Part shown: piece after piece, positions 30,899 through 41,734 of the stretch | How positions within the stretch are numbered: the stretch's first letter is position 1 | How the letters are laid out: every line of letters starts with the position of its first letter | DNA from: Cerrena zonata | Taxonomy: Eukaryota > Basidiomycota > Agaricomycetes > Polyporales > Cerrenaceae | Direction: 5' to 3' | DNA: 64,000 nucleotides | NCBI GenBank assembly: GCA_038087015.1 | Contig: JASBNA010000063.1 | Span: 124,001-188,000, forward strand | Position numbers and translations under genes: made by a program | Notes under the pieces: generated by a model | Database searches by the model: none | The model's input: only the letters and a program-made list of their open reading frames with translations | Told to the model about the DNA's origin: nothing

Positions 30899-32017
30899 AT
30901 GCCAGCTAGATCACTCCAAAATCCAGGTTCACAATTTGTTTTCAAGTCAATTCAAAAAGACGGCACATATAGTGTCGAGCACGAAAGCCCAAATGCTAAG
31001 TATCCAGAATATTTACCAACATGGGATACTAAAGAGTGGTATGAGCCATTAGAGTTCTATAAACATCAAGATCCTGGGAAAAGGGCCGATCCAAATTACC
31101 CTAATTTATTCCCAGAAGGTGCTAAATTCACCAGGAAGAATATTACTCCTAATTTAGGGGTTGAAATTGATGGAGTTCAGCTTTCCCAGTTAAGTGATGC
31201 TGGGAAAGATGAATTATCATTATTAGTTGCTAAACAGGGGTTAGCTGTATTTAGAAATCAAGATTGGGCTTTCCATGGTCCAAAATATATAACTGAATAC
31301 GGGAGATACTTCGGACCTTTACATATTCATCCTGTAAGTGGATCACCTAAAGGAGTACCTGAAATTCATGTTGTGTATCGTCGAAGTTCTAGTAATTCTC
31401 CTGTTTTCAATGATCGTAACTCGTATATATCTTTCCACCTGGATGTGAGTTATGAACTTCAACCTCCTGGTACTACTTTTTTCGCCATGTTGGAAGGTCC
31501 AGAAAGCGGTAACGATACTCTTTTTGCTGATATGGTGGAAGCTTTTAATAGGTTATCTCCAGCTTTTAAAGAAAGATTAGAAGGTTTGAAGGTTCTTCAT
31601 ACTTCAAGAGATCAAGCAATTTCTGCTAAAAATAGAGGGGGTATTCAAAAACGTGATCCAGTTAGTAATATCCATCCACTAGTCAGAGTTATCCCATCTA
31701 CTGGGGAAAAAGCTCTTTATGTTAATCCTCAATTTAGTGAACGAATCATCGGGTTGAAAGAAGAAGAATCTAATTATTTACTCGAATTTTTATTTCAACA
31801 TTTTGCTAGTGCTCATGATTTACAAGCAAGAGCTTCTTACGAACCTGGGACTGTTGTAGTTTGGGATAACAGACGAGTTACGCACTCTGCTATCATTGAT
31901 ACTTCTGAATTTCGTCACTGTGTAAGAGTAACTCCTACATTCGAGCGAGTTATCGATGATTTGAAAGATTTGAATAAACCGGATGTAAATGGGTTCTTTC
32001 CTAAGGAACAACTTTAA
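30899..32017 (+). CDS. JLP1: Fe(II)/2-oxoglutarate sulfonate dioxygenase (TauD family)
   Basis: Releases sulfite from sulfonates such as taurine or isethionate, using 2-oxoglutarate and O2, so that sulfonates can serve as sulfur source. The iron-binding facial triad is visible: H180 and D182 in SFHLDVSYE, and H329 in NRRVTHSA. The 2-oxoglutarate arginine is expected in the RHCVRVTP segment that follows. Length is 372 residues, as for yeast Jlp1. The N-terminal extension PGSQFVFKSIQKDGTY is also seen in fungal members. Related TauD enzymes act on other substrates, so the exact sulfonate is inferred. Confidence 0.87.
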   Translation: MPARSLQNPGSQFVFKSIQKDGTYSVEHESPNAKYPEYLPTWDTKEWYEPLEFYKHQDPGKRADPNYPNLFPEGAKFTRKNITPNLGVEIDGVQLSQLSDAGKDELSLLVAKQGLAVFRNQDWAFHGPKYITEYGRYFGPLHIHPVSGSPKGVPEIHVVYRRSSSNSPVFNDRNSYISFHLDVSYELQPPGTTFFAMLEGPESGNDTLFADMVEAFNRLSPAFKERLEGLKVLHTSRDQAISAKNRGGIQKRDPVSNIHPLVRVIPSTGEKALYVNPQFSERIIGLKEEESNYLLEFLFQHFASAHDLQARASYEPGTVVVWDNRRVTHSAIIDTSEFRHCVRVTPTFERVIDDLKDLNKPDVNGFFPKEQL

Positions 32018-32559
32018 ATCTTGTAATTAGTTTAGAATAGTATCAATGTCAAATCTATTTTGCAACCTTCTCACTATTGTAATATAGTAAAAAAATGTAA
32101 ATTTTGTACTTAATTCTACAAAATCAAGATGTTTTACTTGCGTTTTTACCCAAAGCTAGACTCCTTTTCTTGCCAGTGACACATATTTCACAGTAGTGAA
32201 ATTACTTCCATCTTGCAGTTTCTCCTGGTGGAAGTCGAAGTTAAGAAGGACTTATTGATCATTAAACCTAATTTCGCTAAAACCAAAACTCCTGCACCTG
32301 GTTCCATAATTGGTCAACCGATCACCGATGGGTGCTTTCAAGCCTGGTTTTTTACCTTTTAGGTTATTCAAGGCTAGGGACTCAACAAGAGCTATTTGTT
32401 AAGCTTGGATTGAGATTATTTTGCAATAATTCGCAGTTTATTTTTTTTTTTTGTTTTTTAAGGCGAAAAAATTAGGATTTTTTTAAACAAAAAAAAAAAA
32501 ACCGATGAGATGAGAGAATAGACATTAAGTACTTATCAATCATTTAAGTTCCGTTTAAC
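32018..32559. other. Intergenic JLP1-LOC1
   Basis: Terminator side of the dioxygenase and promoter of LOC1, with T- and A-runs near 32440-32502. No gene seen. Confidence 0.4.
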
Positions 32560-33165
32560 ATGGCACCAAGATTCTCTCAGCAATCCAAAAGAAATAAAAC
32601 TCAGAACAAGACCCGTACGGTTGAGTCTGAAGTGTTTACTGATAGTAAAGCTAGAAATCAACTTGAAAATCAGCCAAACTTGACCCCAAAATCCAAGGTT
32701 AAAAAATTAAGTAAAGCAGCAGTCAAGAAACAAAATGCCAAAGCCAGATTATACGGGGCCAAGAGTGGGAAAGAATATAAGGAAAGTGAATTAAGTATTC
32801 CTAATTTGAATAAAGCAATTATACCTGGGGTTAAAGCCACTAAGGGTAAAAAAGGGAAGAAATTTATCGAAGATAATGATTCGTTAACTTTGAATAGATT
32901 AGTTAAATCGATTAATGATAAGTATGATCAAGTGAATGAAAGTAAATTAGAAAAATCTCGAAGATTAGAAGAATTAAGGGATTTAAAGAGACAAGAAATT
33001 GAAAGAAAAGAACAACAAAAGGTCAATAAATTAGAAGATAAAAAAAGTGAATTAAGAAGTAAAGCCTCATTAGCAAGATCAGTTAGAAGAAAGAATGCTA
33101 AAGCAGCAAGAAAAGATGAACCAACTGATGAAAAGCCAAAAAAGAAGAGCGTTTCCTTTGCTTGA
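32560..33165 (+). CDS. LOC1: Ribosome biogenesis / mRNA localisation protein Loc1
   Basis: Nuclear, basic, double-stranded-RNA-binding protein that in baker's yeast helps localise ASH1 mRNA and assemble 60S subunits. The family signature [23 protein letters not shown] (about residues 80-107) and [13 protein letters not shown] (about 112-124) are present. The C-terminal half is a long charged helix rich in Lys, Arg and Glu. Length is 201 residues, against about 204 in S. cerevisiae. It lies tail-to-tail with the rhomboid gene. Confidence 0.88.
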   Translation: MAPRFSQQSKRNKTQNKTRTVESEVFTDSKARNQLENQPNLTPKSKVKKLSKAAVKKQNAKARLYGAKSGKEYKESELSIPNLNKAIIPGVKATKGKKGKKFIEDNDSLTLNRLVKSINDKYDQVNESKLEKSRRLEELRDLKRQEIERKEQQKVNKLEDKKSELRSKASLARSVRRKNAKAARKDEPTDEKPKKKSVSFA

Positions 33166-33290
33166 AAAAGATGATAGCATATAACTTTCAATTCGTTTAA
33201 CAAAAAGAACATTTTTGCATTTTTTTAATTTGTATTTTAGTATTAATAAATATATATTTCTGAAACTATTTACAAGGGAAACCAGGAGCC

Positions 33291-34184
33291 TTAAAAATAA
33301 GTAGCTCTTCTACGTTGTCTACTTATACGATCATAATTTTGTTTGTAATACCAACCATAAAGGAGACCAGCCAAAGAACCACCAAGATGACCGGAGAATT
33401 CAAAAGAACCTCGTCTTAAAACCAAACCACCAATGTTGGCAATGATTGAAATTAAAAAGAAGATCCAAGCTCCACCAGGAACCGGAACGAAAAAAACAGC
33501 AATTGGGGTTTTTGGTAATAAATAAGCTAATATACCAAATAAAGAAAATAAAGAACCAGAAGCACCTAAAGAACCAACGAAAAGATTACGTTTTAAAATA
33601 GTTGGAATCAAAATCGAGAAAAAAGAAGAAATAGCAGCAGAATTTAAATAAGCAACAACAAAATTTGAAACTCCGATCAAAGAACAAATAGTTGGTCCAA
33701 AAGAAAATAACATTAACATATTAAAACCTAAATGACTGATTGATTGATGGGAAAATGCAGAACCAATTAAAGACCATTGGGAAGCCACTTGATGTTTAAC
33801 AAGTAAGAAATATTTAGTTAGGAAATTCACATACTTAGGTTGTCTCCATAAATAACAAATAAAACAGTTAATACCAATTATTGAATATATCATGAGATTT
33901 GGGTTCATTTTAAACACCGACAAAGGGGTGTATTTGAATAAAGGAGGAACCAAGATTGTTGTTGATATACAAAATCCAACTGTAAACAATGCTGGTTTAT
34001 ATAATTTATCCCATTGAATACCGTTATATCTAATTTGACTAGTTGATCTTCTAACTTTAATTGAAGGTTTATAAGTACGAATGAATTGATTTTGCAAAAA
34101 TGGTTTGGAACGGGTAACCAAACTTGGTTTCACATAGTTTTTAAACCCAAGTAATATACTTGAAGGTCTTATTAGTTTAAACAT
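33291..34184 (-). CDS. PCP1: Mitochondrial rhomboid protease Pcp1
   Basis: Inner-membrane serine protease that clips Mgm1 and Ccp1. The N-terminal 50 residues are basic and free of acidic residues, as a mitochondrial presequence should be. Rhomboid motifs are intact: H146 and H151 with N155 (FSHQSISHLGFN), catalytic S209 in GSLGASGS and catalytic H266 in SGHLGGSLAG. There are six to seven hydrophobic segments. Length is 297 residues. Its expected substrate Mgm1 is encoded about 13 kb away in this window. Confidence 0.92.
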   Translation of the reverse strand: MFKLIRPSSILLGFKNYVKPSLVTRSKPFLQNQFIRTYKPSIKVRRSTSQIRYNGIQWDKLYKPALFTVGFCISTTILVPPLFKYTPLSVFKMNPNLMIYSIIGINCFICYLWRQPKYVNFLTKYFLLVKHQVASQWSLIGSAFSHQSISHLGFNMLMLFSFGPTICSLIGVSNFVVAYLNSAAISSFFSILIPTILKRNLFVGSLGASGSLFSLFGILAYLLPKTPIAVFFVPVPGGAWIFFLISIIANIGGLVLRRGSFEFSGHLGGSLAGLLYGWYYKQNYDRISRQRRRATYF

Positions 34185-34512
34185 TTTCAGTTTTTGTGGG
34201 GTTACTATTAACTGATAAAGTTATAACGTTTGTAAGAGAACGATTAGATATTGATAAATCTGTTTCAGACCCGAGACCTGCAGATAAAAACCGCTGTGAC
34301 TGTTTCCCGTGACTTTCACGTGACGTATCTAAACTGCAAATTTGCTACTCACAAAGTGCAAGATGATCCGATTTTTTTTTTTTTTTTTTGTTCTTCTTTA
34401 GTTCTGGTTCATTTGTTCAACGAGCACTGAAAAATTTGAGTGGGAAAAGAAAAAAAAAAGAAGTTGATATTGAAAGGTTTTAGTACTTACTTCAACAACT
34501 AGTATAATAAAC
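34185..34512. other. Divergent promoter between PCP1 and RPP1
   Basis: Contains an E-box (separate entry), a poly-T tract at 34373-34389 and an A-rich run close to the P1 start. No gene. Confidence 0.5.
34317..34322. promoter_or_regulatory. Cbf1-type E-box, P1 promoter
   Basis: TTTCACGTGACG contains CACGTG about 190 bp upstream of the P1 gene. Cbf1 sites of this kind mark ribosomal-protein promoters in Candida-clade yeasts, and the same element precedes RPL12 in this window. Confidence 0.5.
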
Positions 34513-34827
34513 ATGTCTACTGAAGCTTCCGTCTCTTACGCTGCTTTAATCTTAGCAGATGCTGAAATCGAAATTTCTTCTGAAAAAATCTTAGCTGTCA
34601 CCAAAGCTGCTGGTGCCTCTGTTGAAAATGTTTGGGCTGATGTCTACGCTAAAGCTTTAGAAGGTAAAGATTTGAAAGAATTATTATTCTCATTTGCCGC
34701 TGCTGCCCCAGCCGCTGGTTCTGCCCCAGCTGCTGCTGCTGCCGGTGATGCTCCAGCTGCTGAAGAAAAACAAGAAGAAGCTGCTGAAGAATCTGATGAT
34801 GATATGGGATTCGGTTTATTCGATTAA
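34513..34827 (+). CDS. RPP1: 60S acidic ribosomal stalk protein P1
   Basis: Stalk protein that recruits translation factors to the ribosome. The N-terminal helical domain (residues 1-65) is of P1 type, with [19 protein letters not shown] flexible Ala/Pro-rich hinge (about 66-85), an acidic segment and the invariant tail [10 protein letters not shown] follow. Length is 104 residues. Strong codon bias. Whether it is the P1A or P1B form cannot be told here. Confidence 0.95.
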   Translation: MSTEASVSYAALILADAEIEISSEKILAVTKAAGASVENVWADVYAKALEGKDLKELLFSFAAAAPAAGSAPAAAAAGDAPAAEEKQEEAAEESDDDMGFGLFD

Positions 34828-36434
34828 GCTAATTTTTTAAGCAAATTATCAAATATAAATCAATGTATCATATATCATAATAACTAAGTTAATTCCCTGC
34901 ACCTCCATAAATTTTTTACGTTTTATAACAAAGTATTGATTAGATAATCAATCAAACAAAACTAATAAAGATCAATTTATTATTAGAAAACATCAATTGT
35001 AGCATATATACGAAAATGACAATTAAGTTTGAAAGCAAGAAAACACCTTTTCCAAATACATATATTCGAGCAATTAAATTGTTGATAGTGTGAAAAAGGA
35101 TGCAATTATGCATTACCGAAGCACTAGCTTGCGCACGGTTGACTTACCGGCAACTGAAGTTGCATTTGAAGTATTGATTCGCAATAGAAGACCTTATTTT
35201 GCACTAGAAGACTTTGAAATCAATAGAGCAATAATTGAGTACTCGGCATTTCGTTTAGCTCAAAGGGTCTAGTCCGCAAAATTGTGCTTCGAAATGCTTT
35301 GAAATGCTTCGCAAACTTCAAAAGTGCTTCGCAAACTTCAAAAGCGCTTCGCAAACTTCAAAAGTGCAACCTTATCAAGTAATCCAAGCTCGCAAACTTA
35401 TCTTTGAAGTAGGTCCGCAATCATCTCAACTCAAAGTCTAGCCGTAATAAGCTCCGCAATCAATGCTTCTCATAGCTTTAGCAACAATATTCTCAGCTGC
35501 AAAAAATGAAAACCAGTGATCAAAGAAAGCTCGGCCGAACCGTGGGAAGAAAAAAGCCTACTGAAAAAAGAAACCCACCAGAAAACTCCGAGTGTAACCG
35601 ATTATCTGGGGTCTGATTCTTGTCGTAAAATGTAAGAACAGTAAACAGCATGAGGCAGCCCGGCCGATCGATGAGACCGAGACACTGGCCACTAGACTGA
35701 GTAGACTGACCAGCATGGGCCAGTTAGTGGAGAATGGCCTGACTGGGGAGACTGGGGAAACTAGTGTAGTCCAACCAATGTACGATGGCTAGTTCACACT
35801 AGTCTGGTTAAACTACAAGTACCGGTACATACATCTAGGCCTTTGAAAGTAGATTAGTGATACAGCCTTACAAATCCCACCGGAGAAACTACTTTAATTG
35901 TCGGTATGTCCGAGGGTTCGGTAAGATTATATCCGCAGAGCACCAGCCGAAAACCATTCAAAATGGGAGGTTCGGCCGGAACGGTTTAAGCAAATTCCCA
36001 CAAAGAAGAGTTGGAGTCAGAACAATGAGGAAGCAAAAAAAAAAAAAACATCCAAGGTGTTCCAGCCAGGATCCATACTTTAATGGATAAGAGATATGGA
36101 ATCATATGGATGGATACCCTGGATCGTATGAGGGTATTGAGGGTATTAGGATTGAAAAAAATATATCATCCGAGTTTTTTTAGAAGAAAACAAAGTGAGC
36201 GAGCCAAAACAGTAACAATAGTAAGCAGAGTGCGATTTGTAATATCCGATTAGAAATACATCCGATGCGAAAAATCATCGGACTCACCGATTTAGAACCA
36301 AAAAGGCTGCGTATCGGATATGACTAATTGTTTTAACAACCGTATCCAACTAACTGCAAACATATAAAGACAAGTTGATATCCTGATGAAATGACCAAAA
36401 ATAATTATCATCAACTCGCCATACTTATTCAAAG
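34828..36434. other. Long gene-free region, with a 20-bp repeat array
   Basis: About 1.6 kb without a convincing gene. It has three tandem 20-bp units (separate entry), a less AT-rich stretch at about 35640-35800 with GACTGGGGA-type G-runs, and several CCGATx patches near 36245-36330. Short open frames (35090-35272, 35857-36090) lack family features. Confidence 0.45.
35305..35364. repeat. Three tandem 20-bp units
   Basis: Unit TGCTTCGCAAACTTCAAAAG at 35305-35324 and 35325-35344, and a copy with one change at 35345-35364. Shorter TGCTTcGAAA fragments precede them. Confidence 0.9.
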
Positions 36435-37091
36435 ATGAATACTTCTAAACCACTTACATTTGCTCAATCGTATATATTAGCTTCTAAAGTAAGAAGTAAA
36501 TTAACTAAAGAAGCCCAAAATCCAAATAGTTCATTAAGAGTTTTAGTAACTCAAGCAAATATGCTAGATAATTTAATGGATCATATAAATTCCGAAACTG
36601 AAAAGAGAACTGCTACTTCGAAAGTTCAATTTCAATTACCTAATAATAGACCAAGACAGCCATCGTCATTAAGTGCTAATATTAGTGAATACGAAGTTGA
36701 TTCTGATTCGGATTCGGATAGTGATAGTGATGATAGTGATTACGAAAGTGATTCCGATGATTATTACTACTCATCTGAAGAAGAAGAAGAAGAAGAAGAA
36801 GAAGAACAAGGACAAGCTACTTTACAACATGTACAATCATACAAACAATTAAAATCCTTAGATTTATCACTTTCATCAATTCGTGAAGAATCAACTGAAT
36901 TACCCGAATTATCAAGAAGTTTATCGGTGACTGATTCTGAAAGTGAAGAATCAGATAATGAAGATGAAGCAATTGAATTTTTAGATATGAAGTTTAATAA
37001 AAATAAATCAAGTTTATCAATTAATAACCCATCTGATCACCATCATCATATCAGACATAATGCTATCTATTCAATGGAGCATGTTTTTTAA
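36435..37091 (+). CDS. Acidic Ser-rich protein, possibly Ecm13-like
   Basis: Length 218 residues. The N-terminal segment FAQSYILASKVRSKLTKEA...LRVLVTQANMLDNLMDHI (about residues 8-53) resembles the short conserved block of the fungal Ecm13/YJR115W family, whose role is unknown. The middle is an Asp/Ser repeat (about 93-115) and then a run of 11 Glu residues. A second Ser/Glu-rich stretch and a basic His-rich segment (HHHHIRHN) close the protein. No signal peptide or membrane segment. Function not known. Confidence 0.6.
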   Translation: MNTSKPLTFAQSYILASKVRSKLTKEAQNPNSSLRVLVTQANMLDNLMDHINSETEKRTATSKVQFQLPNNRPRQPSSLSANISEYEVDSDSDSDSDSDDSDYESDSDDYYYSSEEEEEEEEEEQGQATLQHVQSYKQLKSLDLSLSSIREESTELPELSRSLSVTDSESEESDNEDEAIEFLDMKFNKNKSSLSINNPSDHHHHIRHNAIYSMEHVF

Positions 37092-37378
37092 ATGATACTT
37101 TATTTATGTTTATGACTTTATGATTTAATGCGTTACGAGTTACAGGTTTATTCAATTCTCTATAGATTAATTTTAAATATATATTTATTGCTATTAAAAA
37201 AAAATGTAGTAAGACAAACCACAAAAAAAGAAAAAAAAAATGGCAAAATGGTAACCGGTAACTAAAAATATAAAATGTACGGATGTGCGGCAACGGTAAC
37301 CGTTTAGCCATATAGCAAGCAATTTTTGCAACTACATTAGCCATTAAAATAATATTTTATTAATTAAATATGGAAATA

Positions 37379-37948
37379 TTACTCGATAATATGTCTCGAT
37401 TGAATAGAGAAATGAATTAAAATGACAAATATTAAGTAAATAAAACATAATAATTTTATAAGGGAAATTATTTTCCCTAATCTATAATTAAATTGGTTAT
37501 TTGAAGATATTTGATTCATAATCCGTTGACTAATTAATGGATTATTAATCTCAGAGCCAACTTTTATCATAATGCCAGCATTTGATTTGGTTTCTCTTCT
37601 ATGTAGTTGTTGCTGTTGTTGTAAAAATGAACATAATTTAGATTTATACTGTATTTCTCGCGTTCTTCCTCTCACTTCAGGATCACTACTAGTATCACTA
37701 CTAGTATTACAACTATTAATACACGGATTTGCCTGGTCATAGCTAGGGGGTAGTTCATCGGTAAACTCGTTATGATCAATAAATACCTTCTCCTCCTTAT
37801 TATCACTCAAAGTTATCCGACTTATTTGTATATTCTCATCACTCTCATCATCATCGCAACGAATATGCTTGCCATACTTTCGTCTCCAGAATTTCTTCAA
37901 CTTATGTCTACCACTCCCGTTTCTTCTAAACCTTATATGTAGCCTCAT
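37379..37948 (-). CDS. Tail-anchored protein with a PPxY motif, unknown function
   Basis: 189 residues. The N-terminus is highly basic (RFRRNGSGRHKLKKFWRRKY, residues 6-25), followed by an acidic patch. A WW-domain-binding motif, PPSY (67-70), lies in DELPPSYDQA. A Gln run follows, and a single hydrophobic segment close to the C-terminus (about 157-181) leaves only a few residues beyond it. This is the layout of small membrane adaptors that recruit Rsp5/Nedd4-type ubiquitin ligases. No homologue recognised, so the adaptor role is inference. Confidence 0.55.
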   Translation of the reverse strand: MRLHIRFRRNGSGRHKLKKFWRRKYGKHIRCDDDESDENIQISRITLSDNKEEKVFIDHNEFTDELPPSYDQANPCINSCNTSSDTSSDPEVRGRTREIQYKSKLCSFLQQQQQLHRRETKSNAGIMIKVGSEINNPLISQRIMNQISSNNQFNYRLGKIISLIKLLCFIYLIFVILIHFSIQSRHIIE

Positions 37949-39088
37949 TCTCTATTTGCCCTTATCCCACTCTATTCTCACTTGGAACTTCCCTGATATA
38001 TATATATACTCTCCGTAAATACCCAATGACTTTCAAAAACAACAAAAAAAAAAACTTGTTTCTTTTTTCCCTGTCTACTTTTTGGTTCGTTTTTGTAAAA
38101 TAATCACCGCGGTTTTTATAAGCTAGTCTTTTTTTTTTAATAGCTCAAACTTTAGTCTGGTAGCACTTTGGAAAGGGGTATTGTTAGATAGTCCGCCAAA
38201 CAACAACCCACTTTGTATGACCATAGCTTACGGAACTTATGGGCTTGCTAAACCAGCCGGTTCTAGCTCTCTTCTGTTGGGTGACTAGCCGTAACTGATA
38301 TTTTATTGCTGATTTGTTCCTTCTTTTTTTTTGCAGTTTAACTTTTATGGCCGGTAACCGGCAATACGTCAAAATATTTTATAAGACCCTTTTGCACTTA
38401 GTCGATAATTTACTCGGTAAGAACTTACAACCAGAAAAAGTAAACATTCCAAAAGGGAGTATTCCTACAAACATGTCATTTTTTATTTTATCATCCCATA
38501 TCTTGAATCTTATTGTGCCTTATCATTCGATAAGTCGATATCGCATTGGTCTATTCAATCGACAAAACTATCAGCTTTTGTGTTTATCTTTTGCAAAGGC
38601 TAGCCCCCCTCTCTCTTGTAGCCGATCTTAACGACGTTCCTTGTTATCCGATTTTGGTCCTTCATTGTAAGAAGAAAACACAATCATTCTGGGAAACAAT
38701 CATCGACCAGCGATTCCCCCCATTGGGCACAGTCTACTTTATCGTCTAGCTCTTGAATGACTCCTATTAATCCTACGTATACTTGAATGAAGCACTTTCA
38801 TGCTTTAAGCTTTTAAGTTAAGATTATAAAGGAGATTACACCTTTTTTGGTTTTGGTAAATAATACGGGGTGGTGCACGGGTGTAGAAATTTGACAGATC
38901 TTTTTTTTTTCGGCTTTAATATTTTAAAAAGCGCTCTTTGGTAATACCATAGGGGTAAATATCTTGGAATTAAAAGTATTGAGAGGTAAAGCTATGCTTT
39001 TTCAAAGTTTTGAAATTGAATGGAAAAGATTGGATATAAGCAAATATTGGCAGTTTAGTTACCCACAATGTAAATTTGACATGAAAAA
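37949..39088. other. Intergenic region before tRNA-Gly
   Basis: No firm gene. Around 38150-38300 a less AT-rich stretch contains possible stems but no complete snoRNA boxes. The plus-strand open frame at 38314-38631 (105 codons) starts inside poly-T and has no recognisable family. T- and A-runs are frequent. Confidence 0.4.
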
Positions 39089-39159
39089 GCGCAAATGGTT
39101 TAGTGGTAAAATCCAACGTTGCCATCGTTGGGCCCCCGGTTCGATTCCGGGTTTGCGCA
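39089..39159 (+). tRNA. tRNA-Gly (GCC)
   Basis: 71 nt without intron. The acceptor stem GCGCAAA/TTTGCGC closes with discriminator A at 39159. Anticodon GCC lies in the loop of a CAACG/CGTTG stem, and the T-arm is CCCGG-TTCGATT-CCGGG. A T-rich pol III terminator follows within about 10 nt. CCA is not encoded, as in eukaryotes. Confidence 0.96.
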
Positions 39160-39415
39160 GTGCTTTTCTTTTTTATATATTTATCCAACTTTCCACTCTT
39201 CTGATTTTTTTTTTTAGTTTACCTGAATAGCATTCTAGTCTTGTATAACTAAATGCATGAAGACATAGTAAAAGCTAGTCGAAAATAGTGGGATGTTCAA
39301 CTTCGCGCGATCAAAATGGTTGCAAAATTGCAAAAATCCTACAATATTTTGACTTCAATATGCGATTTGAACTGCGGGTTAATTAAATTATCTATTAAAC
39401 TATGTATTACATAAA

Positions 39416-41734
39416 TCATGAGTCAAGAGCAAAGCAACGCTCGACGCTCTCGGCGTTATTCCCCCACCAATGAGGAAAGCTAATGGCCCTGCCGGGGAAA
39501 ACAGTAAAGAAAAGAAAAATTAATAATACTGCTAAATTATACCCAGTATCGAAAGATGCAGCAATAATATAATTATAAGTTTTCCATAAGTGATGCTTGT
39601 ACCTATAGATCATGAACATTACAACAAATCCACCTATAAACTGTGATAAATACCCAGTTGATAAATTACCATAGAAGGAGGATAGCGTTGAGAAAAAAAC
39701 TGTAGTATTCCATAAATGAAATTTGAACTTTGACTTTGGAAATAACTTGTGAAGTATTACCAAGATTATTGGACAAATAAATCCCGCCAAAAAACCATAT
39801 GGTAACATTGGATAGTTTGCAAATAATTTTTCGGGTCCTAAAACAATATACTGAATTGCTTGTGCGTGATAATTAACAATTGTTTGTCCAGTCCATTGCC
39901 CGGTTGGATCTGCTTCTTTACCTTCTAAATATCCTCTTTTAGTATTTAAAATCCATCTCATACATCCATAATTTATTGGACATGATATTAATATACCAAA
40001 TATCTGGGACATGAAAACTAATCTTGGTGGTAGTTGCATACGACTCCCAATACTCATATCTTGAAGTTGATATTGTGCTCTATACCAGAGATCTCCCGCA
40101 AGTGCACCATATAAATTAGCCAGCATCGGATTACGATGTTCTTGTGATTTAATCATATATGAAAAAAGTAATTCATTAAATGTTCCGATTGGTAATTGAA
40201 AATTGGATACAGCATAAAGCCATGAAAGGGGAACCACAATTACTATACCAATAAGAAATGCAATAATAACCGTCCACCATGGTAATGCAATGGCATTGGT
40301 TGCTGATATAATGATTAAGGTAATAAATGAAGTAACGAAAAGTAGAACATACCACCAAAAGGGAACCTCTTTATAAGCAGCTTGCAATTTATTAATTCTA
40401 TCGTTATATAAGTGATGAATATTAGAATCTTTATTTTCTCGTTGATATTTAACATTTTTAATAACTTTTTTCAATGATTCATATAAGCCTTTGTAACCGA
40501 AAAGAACAACCCAAGTTATACCAGAAATATATGCAGCATAATCGAAAAACATATTCCAAGCTCGTTGGGCTCCCATGTGAACAGGTCCATATTCTTCATA
40601 AGCAGTAGAATTAAAAGTAAAATCTGAATTTATTAACAAAGAAGTTGGATAAAGTTCACCGTCATCTGTGTATAAAGAGTTTGACATTAATGCATATTTA
40701 TAATTAGATAAATTTGACCATTTCGCAGCCGGTATAAGAATCCAAGCACCAAAGACAAAAGCAATGAATTTAACCGCTTGAACCCAAAAGGGAGATAAAA
40801 ATATAGTAGAAGTAATATTCGCCCAATCTAATGATAAATTAAGAAATCCCATACCACCAATACCCGAGCCAATAAAATTTGCAGTTGGATTACTCGATGC
40901 CACCCAGCATAAAAACGCCAAAGAAGAAGTCATTGGGAAGATATACTCCGGGAAGAATTGCCAGATTGTAATACCAATTAAAGTTGAAAAAAAGATTTTA
41001 ACTTGTTTACGACCCAATTTTGAATCATTGTCAGAATTCTTAAATGATTGAAGTAATGCAGTTTGCATTAAAGATTGTGGCCAAACAAACAGAGAATCAA
41101 AAACAAGGAAAGTTCTCAGTAATATACTATAACTATAACCAGCCAAAACAATAAAATACATGAAAAAAATTGCTGCTGCTGGATGAACAGTAGTATTGAA
41201 ATATAATTCACCCAAAGCAAAGGCATTTGTAGCAAGCGAACCAGTAGCACCACTGGATGCAGTGATTGTAACTAAAGTTGTTTCTTTGATTGACCAAGGA
41301 CCAGGATTCAAACTAAAACTTAATTTTTCAATACCAAATGGAGTTATTGTCTTTTTAGGTAAGATTTTAGCTAACCATTTACCTAACCAATGACTACAAA
41401 TTTGAACGAAAAATATACTGTAAGCAGCAGATGTGGTACGAAATGAATTAAGTGTTGAAATAAAAGCACCAGGTGCAACAAAAATAATCGAAAGTAAAAC
41501 ATATCGAAAGGTCAAGACTGGTATAGTCGGATCATCCTCTAAGGGAACAACGTCTCTGATGATTTTTGGTAGAGCTAGCACATCTGGATCTAAATTTTCA
41601 TTGATCGAAGAAGATGATGAAACAGCAGAGTTCTCAGTGTCTGACCCTATGTTTCTCTCTATAGGCTCACCGAAGTAGTCAAGCTTTTCTTCTTTATTCA
41701 CTATCTCTGTTTCGGATAATTTTTTCTCCGTCAT
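39416..41734 (-). CDS. Oligopeptide transporter, OPT family
   Basis: Proton-coupled plasma-membrane importer of small peptides (possibly glutathione-type substrates). 772 residues with an acidic Ser-rich cytosolic N-terminus, then 12-16 hydrophobic segments. The OPT hallmarks are NPGPWSIKETTLVTITASSGA (about residues 143-163) with the typical NPG, then SLFVWPQSL, and late in the protein the PINYGCMRW and YGFLAGF loops. The C-terminal tail is NNAESVERC. It looks closer to the Opt2 branch than to Opt1, but the subtype is not certain. OPT genes form an expanded family in Candida-clade yeasts and are often induced when protein is the nitrogen source. Confidence 0.9.
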   Translation of the reverse strand: MTEKKLSETEIVNKEEKLDYFGEPIERNIGSDTENSAVSSSSSINENLDPDVLALPKIIRDVVPLEDDPTIPVLTFRYVLLSIIFVAPGAFISTLNSFRTTSAAYSIFFVQICSHWLGKWLAKILPKKTITPFGIEKLSFSLNPGPWSIKETTLVTITASSGATGSLATNAFALGELYFNTTVHPAAAIFFMYFIVLAGYSYSILLRTFLVFDSLFVWPQSLMQTALLQSFKNSDNDSKLGRKQVKIFFSTLIGITIWQFFPEYIFPMTSSLAFLCWVASSNPTANFIGSGIGGMGFLNLSLDWANITSTIFLSPFWVQAVKFIAFVFGAWILIPAAKWSNLSNYKYALMSNSLYTDDGELYPTSLLINSDFTFNSTAYEEYGPVHMGAQRAWNMFFDYAAYISGITWVVLFGYKGLYESLKKVIKNVKYQRENKDSNIHHLYNDRINKLQAAYKEVPFWWYVLLFVTSFITLIIISATNAIALPWWTVIIAFLIGIVIVVPLSWLYAVSNFQLPIGTFNELLFSYMIKSQEHRNPMLANLYGALAGDLWYRAQYQLQDMSIGSRMQLPPRLVFMSQIFGILISCPINYGCMRWILNTKRGYLEGKEADPTGQWTGQTIVNYHAQAIQYIVLGPEKLFANYPMLPYGFLAGFICPIILVILHKLFPKSKFKFHLWNTTVFFSTLSSFYGNLSTGYLSQFIGGFVVMFMIYRYKHHLWKTYNYIIAASFDTGYNLAVLLIFLFFTVFPGRAISFPHWWGNNAESVERCFALDS

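Noticed and set aside
35090..35272. 60-codon ORF in the long intergenic interval
   Set aside because: No conserved motif; adjacent repeats and composition argue for non-coding DNA.
38314..38631. 105-codon plus-strand ORF before tRNA-Gly
   Set aside because: Starts in a poly-T tract, no homology pattern. Could be revisited with RNA data.
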